Part shown: one piece after another, positions 55,972 through 64,000 of the stretch | How positions within the stretch are numbered: position 1 is the first letter of the stretch | How the letters are laid out: the number at the start of each line of letters is the position of its first letter | Source: Linderina pennispora | Taxonomy: Eukaryota; Kickxellomycota; Kickxellomycetes; Kickxellales; Kickxellaceae | Direction of reading: 5' to 3' | Length of the DNA stretch: 64,000 nt | NCBI RefSeq assembly: GCF_002104995.1 | Contig: NW_024468258.1 | Coordinates: 186,001-250,000 of the forward strand | Position numbers and translations under genes: made by a program | The notes under the pieces: model-generated | The model's input: only the letters and a program-made list of their open reading frames with translations | What the model was told of the DNA's origin: nothing | The model's database searches: none

Positions 55972-58219
55972 ATGGCATCCAATAGCACGTACGAAATCCC
56001 CGAGGGACCTGCCAGGACGCCAAGCTCAAGAAGCCGTTTTTTGACTACGCTAGCATGTCGCAGGGGGGCGTTCCCCTGGTAATCGACAACGGCTCCTAGC
56101 AAGTGCCGTGCAGGCTGGGCCAGCGAGGCTTCGCCACGCCTCGAATTCGACAACATTGTAGCAAAATACCGCAACCGCAAAGTAAGCTCAGGCGCGCTTC
56201 TCCTGGTTGGCGACGATGTACATACTGATGCCATGGCCAAGTCCAGTATCCGCAGCGGATTCGACAACGGCGTGCTGACAAACTTTGACGTCATGGAAAA
56301 TGTCCTCGACTATATATTCACTCTGCTGGGCTGCACCGACGACCGCGTAGCCCAGCCCATCGTCATGACCGAGACCGTATGCACACCATATAGCTCCAGA
56401 CGCCACATGTCAGAGCTGTTGTTTGAGTGCTATAGTGTGCCGAGCGTCACCTATGGCGTGGATGCAGCGTGGAGCTACTACCAGAATGCTGGGACACTCA
56501 ATGATGATGCGCTGATCATCGACACAGGCAATGTTGCGTCGCATGTCATCCCGCTTTATGATGCGCGGATCCACACTAACCACACGAAGCGCCTGAACTT
56601 GGGCGGCCAGGCAATGGACGAGCACCTTCTCAAATTGCTGCAACTAAAGTACCCGACGTTCCCGATGAAGATCACCGAGTGGCAGGCACACCAGCTCATT
56701 GACAGGTTTGCCTATGTGGCTGACGACTACGACCGGGAGCTTGCCGGCTTCCTGTCCCCCGACTTTTTGAAAGAGCACGATCAGATCGTACAGTTCCCGT
56801 TCCCGATTCCTGCGCTTGATGAGCGCACTGCGGAGGAGATTGAGCTGCGGCGCGAGCAACGACGCCAACAGATGAAGAAAATGCAGGAGAACCTGGCACG
56901 TAAGCGCCAGGAGAAGGTTGAGCAGCGTGAGCAGGAGTTGCAGTCACTAACAGCTTTGCGCGAAAGCAAGTCCGAACTGGAGACCGGCGAGTTTGTCATG
57001 CAGCTGAAGGATGCTGGGCTAGCCAACGAGCAGGAGCTTGATGCTGCAATTGATGACGCGCAGAACTTTGTCACTCGCGCCCACAACAAAGAGATGGGCA
57101 TCACCTGAGCCTGAGGACAGGCAGCCGCCGACGTTCCCGCTGCTAGAGATCCCCGACGAGGAACTCACCGATGAGCAGAAACAGGAGAAGCTGAAGCAGA
57201 AGCAGCAAAAGGCGCTGTACGATGGCCGTGAGCGCGAGCGGCTTGAGCGCGAGAAAAGCGCGGATGGAGCAGGAGGAGCTTGAGCGCCAGGACGACGAGC
57301 TGCGTACCAACCACTTTGACCAGTGGCTGGAAGACAAAGATCGCCAGGCGCAACCAGATCCTGTCCCGGATTGATGAACGACGCGCACGACGCAAAGAGC
57401 TGCACGACCGGCGGAGTCCACGCGTCACAGCAGCGTATGCGGTCAATCGCCGATCTTGCCGCCAACGAATCCACCGCCACAGGTAATAAGCGTCGGCGGC
57501 GCGGCGATCAGGACGACGATTTCGGCGCCGAAGACGATGATTGGAACGTCTACAGGGACATCAGCAAAGAGGACGACGACGAAGAAGAGGAGGCGGATTT
57601 GGAGGAGCTCGAGAAAAACAACAAGGTTCTGGAGCAGCATGCGCTGTTCTACCTGGAAGCGCTGGACCGCGATGCTCGGGCCAAGATTGAGAATACAACA
57701 ATTTACCGGTTCACCGAGGGCTGCTTACCGGCAATCTTGGAGAAGCCCGCCGCACCGCAAACTATTGATAATGCGGCGATTGTTGCCAGGGCAGCGCGCG
57801 AGTACCAGCTGCACCTGAATGTGGAGCGGATCCGTGTGCCCGAGGTGCTGTTCAGACCAAGCCTTGTCGGGCTGGACCAGGCTGGGCTGCTCGAGACCAT
57901 CGACGGCGTCCTGAGGCAAACAGTCCGTGGCCCTGGGCTCGTGAAGAATGTGTTTGTCACCGGTGGTGGGTTCTCCAAGGTGCCTGGGCTGCTGGAGCGG
58001 CTACGCAGGGACATCGTGGGCATTGTTCCGGTTGGCACGCAGGTCAGTGTCAAGGGCGCTGCTGACCCGGTGCTGGATGCTTGGCGTGGGGCTGCAAAGT
58101 GGAGCACGACTGAGACCAGTACGTTCAAGCAGAGCTGCATTACACGCGAGGACTACATGGAGTTTGGCGGCGACTACCTCAAAGAGCATGCAGCGAGCAA
58201 CCGCTATTTCAGGTGCTAG
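55972..58219 (+). CDS. ARP5: ARP5, actin-related subunit of INO80
   Basis: Actin-like protein that couples the INO80 remodeller's ATPase to nucleosome sliding in the nucleus. The N-terminus has PLVIDNGSY and RAGWASE (first phosphate loop). VMENVLDYIF, MTETVCTP, ECYSVPSVTYGVDA and the second phosphate loop IIDTGNVASHVIP follow, then LNLGGQAMDEHL. A long charged insertion (about 56830-57600: helices rich in Glu, Arg and Gln) is the ARP5 hallmark. The C-terminal actin lobe has VFVTGGGFSKVPGL and ends at a TAG at 58217-58219. About 745 residues. The frame breaks near 56040, 56098, 57105, 57265 and 57340. It converges with DNMT1, 50 bases between stops. Confidence 0.92.
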
Positions 58220-58269
58220 TATGCGGCAGCACAGCGTTTTAGCTTTATGGAAATAACATAACAACTAGT

Positions 58270-61200
58270 CTACGCCAATGGGTCTTTGAGCATGCTCTCC
58301 TTGTCGATAGCCATCTCCTCGATGTCACCGGCAATATCTGACACTGAATCAGAGGCCTTCTTTAGCCCAAAGGTCGGCGAGCCTTTGATATCTATGCAAA
58401 AGTCGCCAGCCAGTGCATCCTCTGCGATTCTGTATTCCTCGCTGTCCTGACGCTCGACGTAGTCGCTAAACAGCGCCTCCCTTAGTCTCTGCGACAGCGC
58501 ATATGCCAGAGGGGGTGGCACCTGCATTACCAATCTGCCTATGCATATCCTTGATATCGTTCTCGACGATGCTATAGAACTGGAACGTATCTGGGAACCC
58601 CTGTGCTCTAGCGCACTCTCTGACGCTCAGCACTCTGCGCTGGTTCGGCAAGATGACCGTGCCGCTCTTTCCCATCGGCGACAAGCTCCGTCAGCTGGGT
58701 GCCAAACAGACCGTCCGGGTCCAGGCGTCCGTACAGCCCCTTCCAGCCGCCGTGGCGTGCTGCTGCGCTGTCCTTGTTCGAGAGACACCAGGGCTTGAGC
58801 TTCTCGGGTAGTGAGTGGTGGTCGGAACCAAAGGCAAACGCGATGTTGCAGATACGCTCGATATTGATGTCGTTGAACTTGCGCGACACGTGGTTATGCA
58901 GCGTGCTGACAAGTGCATCGCAGTCGCTGTCGACTCCAGGCGCCATGATCTGGTGCTCCCTACGCCGCAGCCGCTGGAACTCGCTGCACGGCGGCCTGCT
59001 GTACCGCATATGCATTTCTCCAACATAGGTGCGTCTACCGTCTCTGTCGCCAGGCGTATCCGATGGCATACTGCTGACGGCCGTGTACTTGGGAATATGA
59101 CTGGTGTCTTCGCGGGTGTCTGTGTCTGGGTAGAGCGTCGCCGGATTGATGTACTCGAATTCTGGCAGGTCGCCGATTGCGTCCTTGACGGTGATTGCAT
59201 GATGCGGCGCGTTGCCGTTGAGGTGGTCAAAGGGCATGAACCGGATGCCATCCGGCAGGGTAATATTCGTCTGGCCCGACTTGGCGAAGGTTGTGATGGG
59301 GGTCGGGATTCCAGGCAGCTTGCACCCACGCTTAGCAGCCCACACAAACAGCCTGCGCCGCGACTGCTGCCAGCCCGTAGTTGCCAGCCTGCAAAACGTA
59401 GAATCGAGCCTGGTATCCCATGGTGGTCAAGGGTACGCAGAATGAACTTCAGCACACCCATCTTGATGCCTCCCTCAACCCTACCCGTGCCGACCTGCTT
59501 CCCGCCAAGCTTGTAGTCCAAGAGACCACGCACGTTCTCCAGCAAGAAAGTACGTAGGGCGGTAAAAGTCGACATACGACAGGGCATTGGCAATCAGCGA
59601 GGTTTTTATGTCATCTGCCTTGATGAATCGGTTGCAGCGCGAGAAGCCCTGGCACGGCGGCCCACAGTAGATAAAGTCCACGTCGCCAGGCTGTGGCATC
59701 GGCGGCAGTGGTTTGTCGTTGAACTTGTTGATCAGCGGCTCTGTCTGGATTCCATGGTGCGCCTTGATCGCAGAGTCCAGAAGCAGGTTCGAGCACTGGC
59801 TATATACCTGCGCGTGTGGATGATTGCGTGCAAACGTCATACCTGCCGACGGCATAGTATTCGACTGCCCACTTGGTCCTTGACCACACCGGACTGGTCC
59901 ATGCCCTGCGTGATTCCACCGCATCCGGAAAACAGATCCAAAGCCCGTAGCGGATGCTTGCCGCAGGCAAAACTGCTGTAGTGCTTGGTGCCCGGCTCGC
60001 CAGTCGCGTTGCTCTCTGTGGGATTGCGAATGAACTTGGACATAAGCTGCTCACGCCTCATGCGGCCGTGCTTACAGATCATACAAGACCTGGGCGCTGG
60101 CATCAGATCCTCGTCCAAGGCGTCATGTGGCTGCAGCTCCTGCCAGTCATCGGTGCTCTTGGGGGTGTATCGCATCGACTGGTATTTGGCATAGAATGCG
60201 TTCGGGTCTGTGTCCTTTGTAGGCGTTGAGACTACCAGTGATCTCGGAGGGATGGGCCACCCAGCACTTGCCGCGCAAGAATTCGCTGTTGATAAGCATC
60301 TCCTTGGGCGTCCAGAACAGGTGCCGGTCGTCGACATAGTCCGGGTCAGAGCCCACGGGCTGCAGGGCTGAAGACACATCGCGCATCCGCCGGAGAACTA
60401 CCACCTTGAGCTGCGGCTCCAGCCCACCATGGCTCTTAATGGACTTGATGTATCCAATCTCGAAACGGATGGTTGGGCGTGTGCGAGCGCATATATGCGA
60501 CATCATGCACGTGATATGTCACGCCCGCAACGGCGATTGCAGAGATGAGCCCTGATGAGATCCGCTGCTTTCCACTCTCATCTGTGGTCTTGGCTGCTGG
60601 CACAACCTGCTTCTTGACCTTGATTGCCGCGCCTCTTTTGCTCTTGCACAGCGAGCACCACATCTTGATGGAGCCAGTGGAGGCGGACCTTGTGCAAATT
60701 GACATCCTCAAACATCCCTTGGCTGAAGTCATACCAGAATCTGCAGAACATGATGTTTTTCCTTTGCGAAAGCCTCCATGTCCACATCCATCTCAGTGGG
60801 AATGAAAGACACAAACAGCTTGCCACGCAGATCCATGTCGATTGAGTAGGTACCACAACGATCCGCCAAGAACCACTCATGCGGAGCTGCCACCTCACCC
60901 AGGATTGTGTCGCGACCAGGCAGTAGCGTGCGTCCATGGATCATCTGCACATTGCCAGCACGCTTCGAGTATATGCTCTCGACCACCACCGCCCTGACAT
61001 ACAGGCCCGCGCCATGGCTGTTGCTTGCCTGGAAATCTTCCCAGATTGAGTCGATAGTGAAGCCATTTTTGGGTCCGCTGGCCTTGACCAGGACTACATC
61101 GCCGATTTTGATCGGAACCACACCGCTAGTACGTGATCCGTCGTCACTGTGGACTGTTGCATCAATGTGTACCTCACTGGCGTAGCGCCGGCCAGGCACT

Positions 61201-63001
61201 GGTGCTGGCAAGATAGACTCCCGCGGCCAATGCACAGTGTTTGCCCGGAACAGCTTCATTGGCACATTGTGCGCCTTCAGCTCCTCCACAAGCAGCTTCC
61301 CCTTGTCGTCCAGAGATCGCTTGAGCTCAGTTGTTCTGGTCATGGCAGGGGCTCGAGTATTTCTTCTCCCACTTCTTCACATCAGAACCGAGGCCACCAT
61401 CCATATCAGTACCCGTCTGCTGCTGTTTGGGGCTAGCCGTCTGGTAGGCGGTGACGTTGATAAGGTGCTTAGCATACAGACCACGGGCAATGTCAGCCAC
61501 CAGCTGGGTAATGCATGCCGGGTTCTCCTTCTTGGGCTCACCAGTGGTCTTTGACTGTGCTGTGCTGCGTCCACGGTTTGCTGCAGGCGCACGCTTCGGA
61601 GCCCTGCCCTTGACCGGCTCCCTGCACAGCGCCCGCAAAAACGGTGTTTCCAGCAGATGCTCGCGGTCCAGTGCCCCGCAGCATACATGCACTTCGTCCA
61701 TGATCAAGTCACGGTTCTTGTTGAATTCGTTCATGCTAACCGGCGGCAGCAGGCTCAGGATATCGCTAGTGCCCTGCATCACCTCCTTGGAGAACTTGCT
61801 GATTGTCAGATCGGGCGTCTCGGCAGCACGCAGAACTGCCTGGTGTGCAATATACACGATCTTGTAAAGTGGTGCGTACATATGAACATATCCAGGGTGC
61901 GGGTTCAAAAGCTTATACCAGGCGAAGCAGGTACGCACCCAGATTTCTGACTCACCACGCTGCGTCAAATGCACTTCATAGTACATGATTGCCGACAGAC
62001 GCAGAGGCTGGCCGCCTGCCCTCCTGTGCATGGTGAGCTCATTGTCTTCGTCGTCATCGTCGTCATCGTCGGGCTCCTCGATCGAATCGTCCAGCTCTGA
62101 AGCAGCCAATGCTGCCACGTCTCCGGCGATTGTGATATCAGTTCCTTCCTCGCCAATGTCCTCAAGCGACATCACCATATTGCCGTTCATCTGGTCGAAT
62201 ACCACGAAATCGTCAAGCGTGCGGCATGGCAGGTCCTCGACATCGCCCTTCTCCGGATCCTCAGCCAACACCTCAAACAGGACCTCCATTCCAGGCTCCT
62301 CCAATGGCTCGTTCTCGCGCTCCTTGTATCTGGCCATCCGTGGCTGTCTGGCTGGCGGCCTTGGCGACTGGCTGGAAGTCGTCGCGGATTTGGAGGCACT
62401 TGCCACAGAGCCCCTGCTGTATTGTTGCAGGTGCCACGACAGGGCGTATGCCCTGCGACACCTCAGAGCTAGCACAGCCACTTGCATCCCCGTCTGATTT
62501 TGAGATAGCAATGCCCTCGTCGCTTGACTCCCTGTCATCTGCTGGCACTTCTGCTTGCTTTCTCTCCGGTTCAGCGATTTTTTTGCTTCTGAGGTTCGAA
62601 AGGAACTCGAAATCGCTCGAATCCAGGTCAGATTCTGCTGAACCCTGGATTAGGATGTTCTTCGCTACTTCAATAAATGGCCATCATTAGTTATCGATGT
62701 GTGGAGGTGTGGAGGGTGTGGAGTATCGGCTTTAGGCTGCTTACTTGGCTCTCCGAGACCCGATGCGGCATTTCGAGAAGGGCTGAACCCGCAGGCTGAT
62801 CTGCTGCTGAACCACCACCTAGAAATGCGAAAAAACAATGTGACTGAGGTAGATGCACAAAAGTCTGTTTTGTGATTGCTGCTGGTATCACCTACTGTTG
62901 GTACGCCAAGCCAATGGCTGCTGGATCCTTCTGCGCTTCGGCGATGCAGGCCGCATGCAGCGCGTATCACTCATGTCTGACTCAAAGTCGCTGCTGTCCA
63001 T
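58270..63001 (-). CDS. DNMT1: DNMT1-type DNA cytosine-5 methyltransferase (RFTS-BAH-BAH-MTase)
   Basis: Maintenance-type DNA methyltransferase. The short exon 1 from the ATG at 63001 is acidic, then basic (SPKRRRIQQ, likely nuclear localisation). After two introns comes the replication-focus targeting domain ([12 protein letters not shown], about 62210; [22 protein letters not shown], about 61890-61950), separated by a poly-Asp tract. BAH1 lies at about 61230-60770 ([22 protein letters not shown]), and BAH2 at about 60530-60240 ([30 protein letters not shown]). The catalytic domain has motif [10 protein letters not shown] (59920-59941), IV PPCQGFS (about 59639-59659), [41 protein letters not shown] and [15 protein letters not shown], reached after one extra base at 58521-58522. 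About 1,520 residues. No CXXC finger is seen. At least eight frame breaks. Confidence 0.93.
62660..62744 (-). other. Inferred intron 2 of DNMT1 (85 bases)
   Basis: Donor gtaagc after GAGAGCCAA, an aactaat-like branch sequence, and an acceptor ...gcgaag before AACATCC. This acceptor keeps the frame; the nearby tag acceptor does not. Choice of acceptor is by frame only. Confidence 0.5.
62819..62895 (-). other. Inferred intron 1 of DNMT1 (77 bases)
   Basis: Donor gtaggt after ACCAACA and acceptor ttctag before GTGGTGG, with a T-rich tract before the acceptor. Splicing joins WRTN to SGGSAADQ in frame and links the basic N-terminus to the rest of the protein. Confidence 0.65.
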
Positions 63002-63185
63002 GCTGGAATGAGGAGAAGGCTGAAGGCGCAGTAGACGCTTTGGTTTTAAAAAGGTCAAGCACAGGCAGTTTTGTCGAGCAGCACACATAGAGCAAGCGCA
63101 CACTCTTGAAAATGCGTGTTTAATAGCAGTTCAAGGAATACAAAGCGAAACAAGAGGTGCGAGGCTAAGAAGTGTCAGGCTGAAA

Positions 63186-63191
63186 ACGCGT
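63186..63191. promoter_or_regulatory. MluI cell-cycle box upstream of DNMT1
   Basis: ACGCGT about 185 bases before the DNMT1 ATG, like the one upstream of CDC6. A MBF-type G1/S factor could bind it. Chance occurrence is possible for a six-base word. Confidence 0.35.
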
Positions 63192-63213
63192 AAACAGGCT
63201 GAAACTGATCCTG

Positions 63214-63221
63214 GCGGGAAA
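63214..63221 (-). promoter_or_regulatory. E2F-type site TTTCCCGC upstream of DNMT1
   Basis: On the minus strand the word TTTCCCGC matches the E2F consensus TTTSSCGC, about 215 bases before the DNMT1 start and 22 bases from the ACGCGT box. Early-diverging fungi may keep E2F-like factors alongside MBF-like ones; that part is inference. Confidence 0.35.
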
Positions 63222-64000
63222 TTCGTTGGATCTACTAAAAAAACTATGCACACGCTTTCCAGAACAGACGAGCTGAACCGAGCTGATTATGAAGGCAGCT
63301 CGCCTTGGCTCAGGTACACATCTCGAATTGCTCTGCAGTACATTAGAGCCAGCTCTAGCACCATACATGGTGCACCATGACCACATACGTCAGCAGCCTG
63401 CTCACACGACGCACAGATTGCTAGCTCCCCTTATCCCAGTAACCCCCACTGCGAAATAACCAATATCGACGACAGTAATATTGCGCTCACATCTCACGCC
63501 TTAATTACATGCATGAGAACTACAGGGCGTATTTTTGCTCCCCTTAGGAAAATGCACAGGCGTTTGCCCATGCTTTTTAATTTCGCACATGTCATTATTT
63601 ATGAAATGATGGCCATGTGTGAAATATTTGTGCTCCCTAGGTAAGAATGATATTGAATTGCTGATATTAATATCGCCAGATATCCGCCGAAACCATTTCA
63701 AACATTTGACGCGCATGGTCGACATTCCGCTTTTCGTGCTTTGTTATTTTTCGTTTAATTCCTGTATTTTTTAACTGTTGCTTCCTCGTCCGTCCATGCC
63801 ATATCAGCGACGACCCAAGATCGTATTTTTCCTTGTACAAAAACCCCTTCCCCCGCCATTCTTCCCCGTGTTTACTCCACATTTCGTGCTGTTTGTTTTT
63901 AAAACCAGATCGCCTGGTGTTGGCAGAGATTTCACCCTGGTCCTGTTTTTTTGACAATATCGCTCATTGTTCATCTCCTCAGACATCCACTTACGGACAA
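63222..64000 (-). other. Unassigned right edge; possible retroelement or gene trace
   Basis: No complete gene. Overlapping minus-strand frames at 63500-64000 include PTPGDLVLKTNS followed by a basic stretch. A GDLVL element followed by basic sequence is what lies after the integrase core in gypsy-type elements. The match is short and the frames are broken. AT-rich inverted words (gatattaatatc) occur at 63660-63675. Confidence 0.25.

Overview
This window is nuclear DNA of a fungus, most likely an early-diverging one; Kickxellomycotina or a relative is my inference, not a proven placement. The evidence is: eukaryotic genes only; compact gene spacing with a few short GT-AG introns (77-85 bases); a fatty acid synthase whose beta and alpha halves lie on one strand without a gene boundary; a GH46 chitosanase; and a DNMT1-type DNA methyltransferase with RFTS and paired BAH domains. 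I found no tRNA, rRNA, CRISPR array or bacterial-type operon.

Layout, left to right: fatty acid synthase (minus, cut at the left edge at the ketosynthase active site); protein O-mannosyltransferase (minus); SGF29 Tudor protein of SAGA (minus); a six-repeat Myb protein (plus); biotin-protein ligase (plus); a 5.5 kb gene joining a GHKL-type ATPase to a C-terminal HExxH domain (minus); a CLPTM1-family membrane protein (plus); secreted GH46 chitosanase (plus). From about 26.1 to 31.9 kb the DNA is more AT-rich and gene-poor. It holds two broken unrecognised reading frames, an F-box-like protein and a secreted-protein gene reduced to little more than its signal peptide. Then come CDC6 (plus), MGMT (minus), HPC2/ubinuclein (plus), mitochondrial ribosomal protein S18, ARF6, HEM12, TIM9, a serine carboxypeptidase and a bacterial-looking alanyl-tRNA synthetase (all minus), LSG1 (plus), a glutamine-rich SANT-like factor (plus), an ABCC transporter (minus), ARP5 (plus) and DNMT1 (minus). 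The last kilobase has no clear gene.

The genes are mostly housekeeping: lipid synthesis and biotin loading, protein glycosylation, mitochondrial import and translation, haem synthesis, ribosome export and vesicle traffic. Five are chromatin or replication genes: SGF29 (SAGA), HPC2 (HIR), ARP5 (INO80), CDC6 and DNMT1. CDC6 and DNMT1 both carry a G1/S-type ACGCGT box upstream.

An important caveat concerns the sequence itself. Nearly every gene longer than about 1 kb changes reading frame one or more times at single-base gains or losses, often in short homopolymers and without splice sites, while short genes (MGMT, RSM18, ARF6, TIM9) are intact. I treat this as uncorrected base-calling error, not mass pseudogenisation. 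Coordinates of long genes are therefore outer limits of a broken frame.
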